Shown here in pieces: positions 42,206-53,422 of a DNA stretch of 64,000 nt; positions within the stretch are counted from its first letter, which is position 1; each line of letters begins with the position of its first letter. The stretch spans positions 992,001 through 1,056,000 of the forward strand of contig OZ005701.1 of assembly GCA_963930775.1 (NCBI GenBank), given 5' to 3'. Position numbers and translations under genes: made by a program. The notes beneath the pieces are model-generated. The model was not told the DNA's origin. It did not search any database and was given only the letters and a program-made list of their open reading frames with translations. This DNA comes from Cliona cf. orientalis. Taxonomy: Eukaryota > Porifera > Demospongiae > Clionaida > Clionaidae.

Positions 42206-45200
42206 TCTCTCACACACAGGCTGGATTAATTTACCTTGCTAAATCTTTGGCACTCTTTGGTAGCTCACTTCCCTCGGGAATTCTCAGCACACGGCAGAGA
42301 TCCGACGCTACCTGCTCGTTTCCTCGCCTGTGAGTGCATGTGTGTGTATGTGTGTGTGTACATATAAGTTAGCAAAATGTGCTTGAGTGAGCACTTGCGT
42401 TACATGTATGTTAACTACGCATAGACTAGACATATACGCAATGTATCTTTTATCCAACTGGAAGAGAACAATAATATTCGAAGATGTTTAAAGCGTACTG
42501 CAAAATATTTAAGGTTTCGATCCATTTTTATTTCTCCACTGACCTGCAAGCTTCCATGACGAGGGAGCACATGGACGAGACCAGACAGGCGGTGGAGGAG
42601 CTGTCGATGCCTCCGCTGAGAGGGAGGAAGAACCCGGCCATCTTACTGCGACGAAGGTAGTCCCACAACCAGCAGGCTGGGCCAAGGCTGTATGGAGGGA
42701 TGTACCAAGTATAGCGATTAATGAAGCTATTATCAATCACTGGTTCTTCATAAGGGGGAAATCAGACATGCTGTAGTGCTCCACCACAAAACTACTATTC
42801 TTAAATTTCAACCTCACTCTCCATTAGAGAGTATTTTGTATTTTCAGAGAATTTTGGGTTCTACTTCAAGATGCAAATCTAACATGTACTCTACAGGTCA
42901 AGGTCACGGAGTCATGGTACATGTACTAGTAGCCTTTTTCCCAGTGTCAGTGTGTACCTCAAAGTGGTTACTGAAATTGAGTTGGTGTTTAATGGAGTAC
43001 TAAATTTCAATTTCACATGCTCTCAATTTCAAGTGTAGCTTTAGAAGGGTTAATCTTTATGTACCTGATCTCCTCCTCAGGCATATAGTACTGCACATGA
43101 GTGGGCGGGGTCGTCGGCACGTCCACCGACTTGTCATGTGACAGTGCGACCTCGAGGAAGCAGCGAGGGTACGACTCCGCCTCCATGGTCTGCATCCCAC
43201 GGCTGATCATGGACCCACGGTACGAGCGCACGTCCTCGAGGTCCACGGTTGCCACGACGACCTCGACCTCGTCTAGAGTAAACTGTGAACTCTGAACCAG
43301 CACCTAGTGGGGTAAATTATACCAGTGGAAAAGGTCAATTGGGTCAGTCGGGATAAAAATTGAGCTATTAAAAATGGAATTTTAGGGCAACTCCTCCAAG
43401 ACCATGCATGCATGTGCATTGCATGTGCACATTAGACAATCACATTATACCATTATCATACATTGCATGATTGCACATAAAGATGTGATATTGTGCATTG
43501 ATCCATTCTATAATCATAGATTTTAGTTGTTTTAAGTTCTTTACCTCTCCGTTCAAGGCTATGATGCAGCACCCGTCATAGTACACCCTCTCTCCATCGC
43601 AACCAATCAGATTTGAGTACATATAAACACCACCAGCCTGATGGAGAACAATGGAAAAAAATGAGCCACAAGAATCCAATTTTTTTTAAAAACGCTCTCT
43701 ATGCCTTATTCAAGCATATACACTGTTATAATTATTTGACACCCGTTAGAAAAAATACGATAAATCTCTGTGGCTGCACTCCACCTTGCTGCTTGCTGAT
43801 TGGATGAGGTCGACTCTTTGGTGAAGTTTTCTCAGTTGATGGTAGCTACCACTGCCGTTGGTGAAGATCTCAACACCATCTAGGCCCATGGAAATGTGAG
43901 GACTGAGAGAGTGTAGGGAGAGAGGGAGGGAGAGAGAGAGAGAGAGATGGGGAGAGAAAAGAGGGAGAGGGAGGGAGGGGGGAGAGAGTTATATAACAAG
44001 TCACTTCATCAACAACATACTTCCCCACCTGTTGGCAGTGAAGAGTTCCTCACAGATCTCCGATCCAATACAAGTGTCGATTGTTGAGACAACTCCGTCG
44101 CCAAACGGCACCGTGTACTGACCACAGATGTCAGAGACGATTCTTGGCAGGTAGTAGTCCTCTGTCTTCCTGCAAAAAAATACAGTGTAGCCACACAAAA
44201 AAAATTTACACATTATACATGTATACCGTATAGCGGGAAATTTTCGAGGGAGAAAACTTTCGTGGATCGGTAGGAAAGGAGCATTTCGCGGAGAAAACTT
44301 TCGTGGACAACTGGTCGCATAATGGGTCTGGCATGCCTAGAATTTCGTGGAGAAAACTTTCGCGGATGGCTGAAAAATCGCGAAATTCGTGAAAGTTTTC
44401 TCCCTCGAAAATTTCCCGCTATACGGTATTTGTTTGACAGAAAACCATTTTCAAGCCTAAACTGTAGCCATATGCATAGAAACTACCAAGAATAATTTGA
44501 GTATTACCTTAATTTTGTCCACGGGACGAACCATCTCATTTCCCTGTAGTTTCCGTTCATGGCCATGAAGAGCTTTGGGCGAATCAGAAGAATCTCACGG
44601 TTGTAGAAGATGATGCGACAGTTGTACAGGACATTCTTGTGCATTACAGGCCTACATGTAGCAGAGAAAGGAGAGAGAATACAGTGTTTCTAGCCACAAT
44701 GCAAGTACAGCAAGAATCTTTAAGGTATAAGGAAATCTTTGGATAAAAATTATCCCAATTTGAAGTTTCAATGATTAATGGTTATTGAGCATGCCTGTTT
44801 AGTAGACAAATAAACTATCTGGTGTAAAAACATTAATGCTGGCATATGTATACATACATACATGCACCAATACAGGTACAAGTACATGTACATGTACATG
44901 TGGCTTGCATGTTCTTACATGCCGACATCGCAGACGATGCCCTGTGTCTCTGGAGCCTGGAGCAGCTCCGCCAGCACCTGCCATGAGTGAAGGAGAGTAT
45001 CACTCTCATGGAAATGATCACCACAACCATAACCACTGCAAAATAATTAAAGCAAACATTTGCTTATGCACAATAATATGTATACATTCAATTAACACTT
45101 TAGAGGGCTCCCCTGGAGTAAGCAAATTAAAATTCTCACGTTCTTGGGTACTGAATTTAACTTGAACTAACGTTATCTCCAGCTCAGGTCCAAGACGGAA

Positions 45201-45470
45201 GGTTGCTCCCTTTGCTTTAGCTTGCTTGATACCTGTGTCATCAGGATCAATTTATATGCAGGAAAAAAATCAAATCTCAGCAAAATCAATGTTTATCAAC
45301 AAATCAATGTATATTAGGGGGTGTAGCTACATGTACATGTACTTCATTCACTGCCCACACACACACAAAAAAGAGGATTTCTTACTCTCTAGCATTCTCT
45401 TCATGTTTCCTTCAAAGTCCAGCGCCCACTGGTTGAGAGCACAGCACGCTAGCGTCACCTTACGACCCAT
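38559..45470 (-). CDS. NADSYN1: Glutamine-dependent NAD+ synthetase with long disordered C-terminal tail
   Basis: Seventeen exons: 45470-45386, 45232-45172, 45035-44919, 44651-44508, 44169-44029, 43902-43785, 43637-43545, 43303-43065, 42687-42544, 42327-42235, 42056-41906, 41805-41673, 41439-41265, 41157-41091, 40969-40841, 40661-40485, 40076-38559; 1,194 residues. It makes NAD+ from nicotinate adenine dinucleotide, ATP and glutamine in the cytosol. Residues 1-333 are the nitrilase-type glutaminase with the full triad: E45 (GPELEIT), K114 (RPKLFM), C175 (SEICEE). Residues 334-689 are the synthetase with the ATP pyrophosphatase loop LSGGIDSS (356-363). That core matches the usual length of about 700 residues. 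The last exon adds about 505 residues of Ser/Pro/Lys-rich, apparently disordered sequence, which I do not know from other NADSYN1 proteins. A MITE lies in intron 4. Confidence 0.93.
40341..40436. repeat. hairpin element, GTAGCCTCATCCCCAGGCC arms
   Basis: Arms of about 27 bases (one mismatch: CTCATC against GACGAG) around a 42-base loop that itself repeats CTCCCACATTTTCAATG. It is the longest member of the TAGCCTCGTCCCCAGG hairpin family in the window. Half-sites occur near 41630 and 33227. Confidence 0.85.
40975..41050. repeat. (GA)n plus G run, NADSYN1 intron 14
   Basis: A GA repeat followed by about 18 G residues. In sense orientation this is poly-C then (CT)n ending about 10 bases before the acceptor of exon 40969-40841. 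Confidence 0.95.
42119..42210. repeat. (CT)n microsatellite, NADSYN1 intron 10
   Basis: About 90 bp of CT repeat on the plus strand, purine-rich in the NADSYN1 transcript; one of four tracts with that polarity. A GA-rich tract of the opposite polarity lies at 43906-43987. Confidence 0.95.
44224..44428. mobile_element. MITE with TACCGTA termini, NADSYN1 intron 4
   Basis: A 205-bp element with terminal inverted repeats TACCGTATAGCGGGAAATTT and its complement ending CGCTATACGGTA. The arms extend over about 40 bases and include AGGGAGAAAACTTTCG. The outer TA is probably the target duplication. It shares the TACCGTA terminus with elements at 59367, 59925 and 60760. Confidence 0.85.
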
Positions 45471-45736
45471 CTTCGCCCCGATCTTAGCCTGTAGCCTACG
45501 TCTTCTTCGGCCCCTTGTTTTTTCACTTTCGACCCCTGAACTCTTGACCGCATTGACCTATGAACCGCACGAACTTTTCACAAAAAACATTGTTGGGAAA
45601 GGGGTCGTCAACGAATTACGCTCGATCTGGAAAGATTCTACTCGGAACGCTTGATCTTTTGAAAGAAATCTACTCCATACTCTCCATTCGTGCAAGCAGC
45701 AGGTTTGCACGCACTATACGTAATCATTGATCTGTC
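45471..45736. promoter_or_regulatory. divergent promoter between NADSYN1 and ABHD14
   Basis: 266 bp separate the two divergent start codons. No TATA box or known motif stands out. A shared bidirectional promoter is inferred from spacing alone. Confidence 0.5.
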
Positions 45737-47263
45737 ATGTTCCACCCGAACTTGAGCAATCGAGGAAAAGCGAACTTCATCGTGGGCGTGGTCATTTTGG
45801 TGTTCCTCTTCTGCTGGCTGATATCGCGGTCTTCTCGTTCTTCAAAAGAAAACCCGATTGCTAGTGAAATCGGAGGAGATCTTAAACAAGATATACGCAC
45901 CGGTCGTGTCAAATCTCAGTCAAGAATGGCATCACTTGATGGTGTGGCAGTGGAGCTGCACAGGGATATGGACTTGCTCTCGCCCCCTCTACCAGAGGAG
46001 ATAGAGAGGAAGAGAGAGGCTATGGAACAACCTACTGCAGATACACTGGATGTTGATGTATGTACAGTCTTAATTAAATACTCCCCCCCCCCCCCCCCCC
46101 CCCCCCCCCCATTTGCTAGTCGGCCCCACATTGTTTGTGGTTACCCATGATGATTTGCATCCCCCCTCCCACCCTCCCAGTTCTGTCTCACCTCTATTAT
46201 CTATGCTCACATAGCCTGCCATTAAGTACATGTATCTGTGATCCACCTACTGTGTATGATAGCATTATTACCCATTTCAGGGTGTGGCAGTGTTTTATCG
46301 TGAGGCTAAGCCAGCGACAAAGCCAAAGTCAGAAATTCTTCTTCTCCATGGCCAGGCGTTCACGTCAGAGAACTGGGTTCAGCTTGGTACCCTCAATTAC
46401 CTGGCTGCCATGGGCCACAGAGCAGTCGCCATAGATATACCAGGTGAGAGAGAGGTACTACAAAAACAATTTCTTTCTCATCTCTTACTACCACCCCCTC
46501 CCCCCACCCCCCTCCCCCTGATATTATTAAAATTTAGCTTGTGCAGTAAAGGTCACCATAGATGGCAAAAATTATGAGATTGGTTTGAGCGTAGCCATAA
46601 CATTATTGCTCTCTTGCAAAATAGGTTATGGTAAATCTCGCTCAGGGCAAGTGAATGATCCAGTGAAGTTTATGATCAGTCTTCTGTCCTCTCTTGAAAT
46701 CACTGCCCCTGTAATTATCATCAGTCCCTCGATGAGTGGATCAGTAGCACTGCCATTCTTGACTGCCCACCCGGACAAGGTCAAAGGTTACATCCCAGTG
46801 GCACCTGTGAGCACTGGAAGGTACACGTCACTGTATCCTTCCATAAAGGTGAGCATGTTTTTTTAGGTAATTAGAGAGTAATTTCAGGGTATCCACCAAC
46901 AAAAATTAGGGACTTACAATGCAGGGGCTCGCAAAATTTTGGGGAGGGCATAGATGAGCTTCGCCAGTTTCTTCTCTATTGTATGAATGCATGGATGATA
47001 AACTCTTTATTTTTATTGAGCTTTCGATCAATGTATAGGGCTATTAAATTTTGTGATGCATGCAGGTACCAACTGTGATAGTTTATGGTGACAAGGACAA
47101 GTCCCTTGGTTCTGAGTCAGTGAAGAATCTCTCCCTCCTCCCCAACCATTGTGTGGTTAAGCTAGAGAATGCCAGGCACCCGGCCTATCTTGACCAGCCA
47201 AGACTGTGGCATAACTTACTCTACAATTTTCTTAACAAATACAAGGCTACCAGTAAAGAATAG
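45737..47263 (+). CDS. ABHD14: ABHD14-type alpha/beta hydrolase, membrane-anchored
   Basis: Four exons (45737-46057, 46281-46443, 46625-46848, 47066-47263), 301 residues. An N-terminal transmembrane segment (FIVGVVILVFLFCWLIS, about residues 14-30) precedes a stalk and the hydrolase domain, as in ABHD14A; ABHD14B lacks the anchor. The family blocks are ILLLHGQAFTSENW, GHRAVAIDIPGYGKS, IISPSMSGSVALPFL (nucleophile S197), VIVYGDKD (acid, D245) and NARHPAY (H274). Human ABHD14B has been described as a lysine deacetylase that transfers acetyl to CoA; whether this protein does so is not known. A C run sits in intron 1, and a possible AATAAA lies at 47427-47432. It is convergent with the TRIM-NHL gene. 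Confidence 0.9.
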
Positions 47264-47546
47264 CTGTATACGTACTGACATTAATTTTTTCAAGGAAGGA
47301 TAACATGACAATCATAACATAATTATTATTAATTTTTATATAAAGCAACTTTATTATGCTATAGTATGAGTAGTATAAGTAAGTCTTGTAGTGAAGAATT
47401 AATCTTTGATTTACACACTAAATAGAAATAAATAATTATTATTAATTTCATGGAGGGTTTGGCAGTACTTGGGGATATAATTTTTACACGGGCACATAGA
47501 ATGGGTCAAAACTAAAAGATTTGACCTGAAAGATATACAAAACGAT

Positions 47547-49757
47547 CTAAAATAGTTGTAGTCGCTTATTATCAGTATCACAGACATACAAAATGCCATC
47601 ACTGTCCACAGCTAATCCACTAGGACTGTCAAACTCTCCTTCTTTGCGTCCTCTTTTACCAAATGAAGTGATAAATTTCCCTTCCTTGGTGAATACTGAC
47701 ACACAATGAGTATTTCCCCATTCAGTGACATAGACTAGATCGCCAGCAATACAGATCGAGTGAGGATGATCCAGTTTACATGATGAACTACCTTTTTCAC
47801 TAAATGTATACAAAAATACTCCTTGAGTGTTAAAGACTTGAATACAGTTGTCACCATAGTTGCAAACATACATATTGCCAACTTTATCACAGGCTACTCC
47901 AATTGTTCGTCCAGTCTGCAGACAGTCAATTATTTTTTCCAAGCATAGGTCCATTGTAAAAACTAGGAGCTGGTGATTACCTGCATCAGTTACAATAACA
48001 TGATCACCAAATACTGCTATACCGCGGGCAGTAAAACCTTTGATTGTAGGCTTGATAGCCTTAACTTTTACACTTTCTTTGTCAAACTTGACTATATTCC
48101 CATTGTCACCATCCGTTACATATACATTGTCATCATCATCCACAGCAATACCAAAGAGAAACTCACATCCATGCTGAGACTTGGTTATCCTTTTGTCAAG
48201 AAATAGAATATCACCCTCACATTCAGCAAACACCAACTCACCACAGGAATTGAATGATATACCCTGTCCTTCAAGATCAGAAATAATCTTGAGTGGCTTA
48301 CCAAGCTGGGTGGGTAGAATATGGACAAATACAGGGAAAGGGCTTCCAGCTACTGGTAGATCACCAACTGTGACTTTCAGCTGATGGCGACCTCGGACAC
48401 TGGGAATGTACTCAATCTCATATGCATCGTCAGATTTTTGCTCTACTTTGGCTTGAACTACAGTTTCATTAGCAGAACTTTCTAATTTTGCTTTGACTAA
48501 CGTAGGCTTCTTGCATTGCATAATATTATGGCATAATGACACCTGCAGCTCGATTTTTGATGCCTTTCCAACCTCGGCATTTCCCATACCACCTTTGGGT
48601 ACAACCAACTTGAATAGATCAGCAGGTGAAGTTGTAACAACTGCTTTCTCCAGGCAGAGTGTTTTCAATTCCTTAGCACATTCTATCCCTACCATAATGT
48701 CAGCCTCTTCCACTGGCTTTAATTTAGCAGCACTGCTCTGCTGATGCTTTTTTGTCTCCTCATCTATTCGATTCAGTATCTGTGTGTGGATGGTCACCAG
48801 TTCTTCCTCAGTTGCATTCTCAATGTTCTGTTCCACAAACTCCACTAGACTCTGAATAGTACCTGATACATTCTCAAATTCTTTCTCTTGGATATTTAAC
48901 CGCTCGAGCTTTCCTTTTGCAAGACTAGACGTTTTCTCAAGTAGCTCTCTTTTACGTTGCTCAAGGATCTCATATAATTCCTGAAAGGATTGCTCAATGC
49001 TTGCAGCTACTGTTGCTCCTTGCTTCTCAATATCAGAGTTTACTGATTTGATGGATTTTGTAGCATCATATAAAGTCCCCTGCATTTCTTTGAGGGGGGC
49101 AAGGCGTTCAGTGAGCTTTCCCTTAATTGCAGGGGCAGCCTTCTTCACGAAATCGTACTTGTGACCGGCATGGTCATCAAGGATGCAGTCTCGACAAATG
49201 AGATGCTTGCATTCATAGCAGTAGATTTTCATTTGCTCCTCGTGAACTTTACACATTGGGGGCGGGGCTTGTTTCGGAAGAAGCTGTTTGGCCCCGCCCT
49301 CTTTCAGCTCCTCAAGCGTGGTTACTTTGTGATCAACAAAAACTCTCATTTTCTTGTGAACCTCGACGCAGTTGTCGCAAATAAAAGTAGCACACTGGCG
49401 ACAGAATGCTACCGCCTTGGATTCCGCGCATTGCTCACACATTGCTTCAACCTTTCCGTGGGCTTTTTCCATTTTCGCGTGGAGTTCGGTCATTCTGTTG
49501 ACGAAAAAAGCTGTCGGCAATTGATCAGGGTCATTTTGCGGAAGAACGGTGGGACTTCGACATTCTGGGCAAGAAAAGGGCTTGTTTTCGCCAGCTCTCC
49601 GCGCTAGCGCCTGGACACACCCTTTGCAGTAGTAGTGAAGGCACGGAAGGATCTTGGGCTCTTGGAAATGATCATGGCAGACTGGGCAGGTGATTTCCTT
49701 CTCTAGCTCTTTGACTCCCCTTTGGATATCTTCAGGCTGGTTGCTTTTAGTTGCCAT
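47547..49757 (-). CDS. TRIM-NHL protein (TRIM2/3/71-like), intronless
   Basis: One uninterrupted frame, 736 residues. The order is RING (C24, C27, C39, H41, C44, C47 and a distal C-x2-C in SCPECRS), two B-boxes (about 105-145 and 168-205), a coiled coil (about 215-330), a filamin-type Ig domain (about 385-480, ending VAGSPFPVFVHI), and NHL beta-propeller repeats to the end. The NHL marks are FGIAVDDDDNVYVTD, TIGVACDKVGNMYVCN and SGLAVDSDGILYVCD. This is the layout of TRIM2, TRIM3, TRIM71 and Brat relatives: E3 ubiquitin ligases or RNA-binding regulators. Which of these it resembles most cannot be decided by eye. The lack of introns in an intron-rich neighbourhood suggests an origin by retroposition, or membership of an expanded intronless TRIM family. 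Confidence 0.93.
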   Translation of the reverse strand: MATKSNQPEDIQRGVKELEKEITCPVCHDHFQEPKILPCLHYYCKGCVQALARRAGENKPFSCPECRSPTVLPQNDPDQLPTAFFVNRMTELHAKMEKAHGKVEAMCEQCAESKAVAFCRQCATFICDNCVEVHKKMRVFVDHKVTTLEELKEGGAKQLLPKQAPPPMCKVHEEQMKIYCYECKHLICRDCILDDHAGHKYDFVKKAAPAIKGKLTERLAPLKEMQGTLYDATKSIKSVNSDIEKQGATVAASIEQSFQELYEILEQRKRELLEKTSSLAKGKLERLNIQEKEFENVSGTIQSLVEFVEQNIENATEEELVTIHTQILNRIDEETKKHQQSSAAKLKPVEEADIMVGIECAKELKTLCLEKAVVTTSPADLFKLVVPKGGMGNAEVGKASKIELQVSLCHNIMQCKKPTLVKAKLESSANETVVQAKVEQKSDDAYEIEYIPSVRGRHQLKVTVGDLPVAGSPFPVFVHILPTQLGKPLKIISDLEGQGISFNSCGELVFAECEGDILFLDKRITKSQHGCEFLFGIAVDDDDNVYVTDGDNGNIVKFDKESVKVKAIKPTIKGFTARGIAVFGDHVIVTDAGNHQLLVFTMDLCLEKIIDCLQTGRTIGVACDKVGNMYVCNYGDNCIQVFNTQGVFLYTFSEKGSSSCKLDHPHSICIAGDLVYVTEWGNTHCVSVFTKEGKFITSFGKRGRKEGEFDSPSGLAVDSDGILYVCDTDNKRLQLF

Positions 49758-49962
49758 CGTATATATTCAAATTAGTCAGCAAAATACAATGAAGGGGCGC
49801 GGTTCTATCATGTGATGCTCGCTCGAGTCCGGGGACTGGGAACTGGGAACGAGATTAGAGCACTCACGCTACATGTAATTATGAGCATGCGTGCGATATG
49901 CAAAAGGCCAACATTGGGCCAACAATGATTGATAAAAAAAACATATATTATACAAGATCCAT

Positions 49963-51032
49963 GGATAGAGTAAGGTACTGATCTTCGGACGTAGACATTT
50001 TCGGACATCACTAAGCCATCTTCATTCAACCTGATGCTCCTTCTCGAACATAAACAGATAGCTCTACCCAATAGTATTTACCATCTTTAATCTGTGACCA
50101 TAGTACTAAGTTACGTGGGTACTGTACTAAATCAAAGATCTTGTACGAAATATTGATTTCTGTCCAGGAGTATGAATTTTCGACCAACCTTCATAAAAAA
50201 ACAAACCAAAAGTGATCAACTGTCTCCAACACCGATATGACTCTCCTACTACCTTGCCGTTCTTGATTGGTAATTGCAACTCCCGAAGCCCCTCCCACTG
50301 CGCATGCGCAGTGCTTACGTGAAGTTGAGTCCTGGTATCAATGTTCGTTCGGTGTGAATTTTCGCCTGCGCGGAAAAGCCATTGTCCAGGGAAAGAGCGT
50401 GTGTGCCAGCGTCTGCGTCACGACGATAGTGTACAAGTTATTTAAATAATTCAGCGGGATATATGATGGCAACTTAGAAGATCTGGTGTTATTCATCTGA
50501 CAATTGACACCCTATTTTCTAAATGACCATCAAAATTTCCCGCTGAACTGTTAAGACAACTTGGTACGCTCTCGTTGTGGCGCAGACGCTGGCACACACG
50601 CTCTTCCCCTGGACAATGGCTTTTCCGCGCAGACAAAAATTCAAACCGAACGAACATTGATACCAGGACTTAACTTCACGTAAGCACTGCGCATGCGCAG
50701 TGGGAGGGGCTTCAGAAGTTACAATTACCAGTCAAGAACGGCAAGGTAGTAGGACAGCCGTATCGGTGTTGGAGAGAGTTGATCATTTTTGGGTTATTTT
50801 TTATGAAGGTTAGTCGAAAATTCATACTCCTGGACAGAAATCAATATTTCGTACAAGATCTTTGATTTAGTACAGTACCCACGTCGCTTAGTACTATGGT
50901 CCGATAGATTATATAATGTAATTACTATGGGGTAGAGCTACCTGTTTATGTTCGAGAAGGTGCATCGGATTGAATGAAGATGGCTTAGTGATGTCCGAAA
51001 ATGCCTACGTCCGAAGATCAGTACCTTGCTCT
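49963..51032. mobile_element. 1.07-kb foldback (long inverted repeat) element
   Basis: Two arms of roughly 490 bases (about 49963-50460 and 50537-51032) are near reverse complements around a loop of about 75 bases. The outer ends read AGGTACTGATCTTCGGACG and its complement. The arms also share GTACTGTACTAAATCAAAG and CTGCGCATGCGCAGTG. Differences are scattered substitutions and small indels, for example about 25 extra bases near 50900. No protein is encoded and no clear target duplication was found. It sits upstream of the TRIM-NHL gene. Confidence 0.9.
50299..50310. promoter_or_regulatory. NRF-1-type palindrome inside the foldback element
   Basis: TGCGCATGCGCA, a perfect match to the NRF-1 consensus, also present in the other arm at 50688-50699. 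Each arm may therefore carry promoter-like activity; binding is not shown. Confidence 0.4.
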
Positions 51033-51844
51033 ATTAATTTTACACATAAAACTGACCACCTTTGCAACTGTCACATTTAATAATTTTAATCGTCAGGACT
51101 TGAAGCATGGCATTGTGTGTAGCTGTGATTGCTCAACCAGGCAGTATCTACAAAAGTATATAGAAAGGGGTTACAAAATCACCATCGCACTCACAATGAT
51201 ATAAATTTAGCATATTGTATGAACCCTTGACCATCTCCCCAGTAGCTGCACAGTGAAATGGTGCATGTGGTAAAAGGTCGTCAATAGAATGCGTACACAT
51301 CGATCGATGCTGGCCCCAGAAATCATGGAGATGGCGTCTAAGATCGACTCTCAACCTTGATAGCGACAAATTTCGATGTTTCAATCACAGAGACGAACTC
51401 GACAACACAGTATTCCTTCCGAAGTTCAGGTTGGTCACGCTGCTGCAGTCGCGCGCGGGCCAGCCCCTTGTGGCAGTGATGCGTGCTATATATAGCGCAA
51501 GGCTAGCTTTATTTATCCATGGCATTACGTAAGCCAAGAAAACACGTGAAGTTCAACCAACAGTACTTCTCAGAGAAAGTAGCGCTCAGCTTGTAATCTA
51601 TTCGCTGGATACATGCGTAAGATACTCTACATATTTACTGATTTTCAAGTCTCAGAAAAGCTCCAGGGAAGCCCTGAATTTTCTCATAATTACCTCATAG
51701 ATTACACCATAGGTTTCATCATAATTACACTATAATTACCTCATAACCACAGAAAAGTAAATTGTTACTGGGGAGATAATGTGGCAATCCAGAATCTTTC
51801 CTGAACTAAACGCTTACATGTGTAATAATTATACGGTACTTATT
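51033..51844. other. intergenic region downstream of ABT1
   Basis: About 0.8 kb between the foldback element and the ABT1 stop codon. It contains a short internal repeat of ATAATTAC/CTCATA words near 51680-51750. No exon, RNA gene or transposon was recognised; part will be the ABT1 3' UTR. Confidence 0.5.
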
Positions 51845-53422
51845 CTACCAATTTCTTACTTTTTTCAACAATGAATCACTGAGATGGATCTTAGAGTCAC
51901 TGGAAAGTCTCAAATGTGATTTTCCTGTAAAAGTAGTCTCCCTACTCTGTGCTGTCTGTTCAGTCACTTTCCTCTGCTTGTACTGCCTTTGAAGCTTTGT
52001 AACCTACAACAGAAATATTATTTTAATAAAGGTGGGAGACTATAATGTATATACTGTGTTTGCAGCTATAGTGATGGAACAGTAAGACAAAAAAGTTGAA
52101 AAGATCTGGGTTCGATTCCCAGCTGGATCTTGATTCTTTCTTTTTATTAACTTTAAGTCTTCATTTATCCAATCGTTACTTTGTAAGCTTTGGCAAGAGA
52201 GCTATCATGATCACCTCATCCTCAGTAGCTCCTCTCTTTCTCTTCCTCTCCACTATGGCCTTGATCTCCTTCCCCTTCTCCACGCTGGCAAGGTAGTGGC
52301 TGTTCTCTCTCTTTGCCTGGGATATCTCTGTCCTCATCCTCTGCTCTCTCACAGCTTGCTCATATGCTATATATTATACACAGTTTAATAATCCAAGTGA
52401 TTTGGGGGGGGGGGGGGGTATAATTGTCTTTTTGCAAAATTGATTATGTAAAGATATCAATCAATCTTCTGGTTAGCTATAGGATTAGATCAGGCACATT
52501 AATTAAGTAATGCACCAATATCTTTCACCCTCCAATCCATGATCTACAATGTCATGCATCAGATCACTTGTGTTTACCTATTTTCTCTGTGAGATGTGTC
52601 CATCTGAATTTGGAGAGGTACTTGATGTTCCACAGATCGTCGTGGTAGTAGCTACGTTTCTTCCCACCAATGGGAGTATTGTTGAGCATCAGGGCCACAG
52701 TCTTGGCCACACGCTTATCAAGAAACTCAACCCACCCTTCAGTGAAGTTTTTCTTCTTGTTACCTTTATATTTGACTCGACGCTGCCGAACAATAGGATC
52801 TGATGGAAAGAGATTGGATTTGACTTAAGACACACGCTGAATTGATTCAGAACTGACCTTCTGGTTTGAGGTACACTCTGCCCACACTCCCGTATCGCGA
52901 CAACAGGTGCTTGACCTTATGTGGCTTCATGAAGGGAGGCACCCTACTCAGATAGATGATTCCTGCTACTGTTTTGGACGATCGATCTCCTCTTAATTTC
53001 TTTCTCACTCTTTCATCTCTTTGAGACGCTCCTTCATCTTGTCTATGCTTCTCTAACTTATTCTGTGATGTTCTGTTCTCTTCTTCCTGGTCAGTTTCTT
53101 CCCGGTGATCTGATGATATTCTATCTTCAGGCTCTCTCTTTCTCTTTCTTCTTCTTTTGTCGTTCCAATCTTTCTCTGCCTCTTCATCTTGGTCACTTTC
53201 TTCCTGATCTGATGAAGTGTCATCTTCTCTCTTTCCCTTTCTTTTTTGTTTCCCTCTTGATCTCACCTTTGTCGGCTCTCTCCTGCTAGATCCGCTAAGT
53301 TTCGCTGTATCTTTATCTATGTCACTGTCTTCTTGATCACAGCTTCTTTCATCATCATCTGACCATTCTGAGGGACAGCTTGATTCCTCAAGAGATTCCT
53401 CGTCTTCAGAACTCGAGCTCAT
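51845..53422 (-). CDS. ABT1: ABT1 / Esf2 pre-rRNA processing factor
   Basis: Four exons (53422-52858, 52799-52578, 52366-52215, 52003-51845), 365 residues. The first 150 residues are acidic and basic low complexity. An RRM-like domain then starts with [20 protein letters not shown] and continues [32 protein letters not shown] and NNTPIGGKK, with the family block [20 protein letters not shown]. It is followed by a basic helix, [18 protein letters not shown]. These are signatures of ABT1, the animal form of yeast Esf2, an 18S rRNA processing factor in the nucleolus. The last splice (donor GAG|GTGATC) was chosen because it joins exons in frame and ends [11 protein letters not shown], similar to the end of human ABT1; an alternative read-through gives an earlier stop. 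It is divergent from TTLL12. Confidence 0.88.
52106..52150 (+). repeat. tRNA-derived fragment (T-arm and tail), ABT1 intron 3
   Basis: CTGGGTTCGATTCCCAG forms a perfect tRNA T-arm with a 5-base stem and a B-box. No acceptor, D- or anticodon arm can be built upstream, so it is not a tRNA gene. The tail GCTGGATCTTGATTCTTTC resembles the right arm of the hairpin at 37801-37881, which suggests a tRNA-derived SINE. Confidence 0.5.

Noticed and set aside
52106-52122. tRNA gene suggested by a perfect T-arm
   Set aside because: No acceptor stem, D-arm or anticodon arm can be formed upstream; treated as a SINE-like fragment.
52197-52215. ABT1 ending at an early stop after KLTK in exon 3
   Set aside because: Using the donor GAG|GTGATC joins a last exon in frame whose end resembles the human ABT1 C-terminus, so the longer model is preferred.
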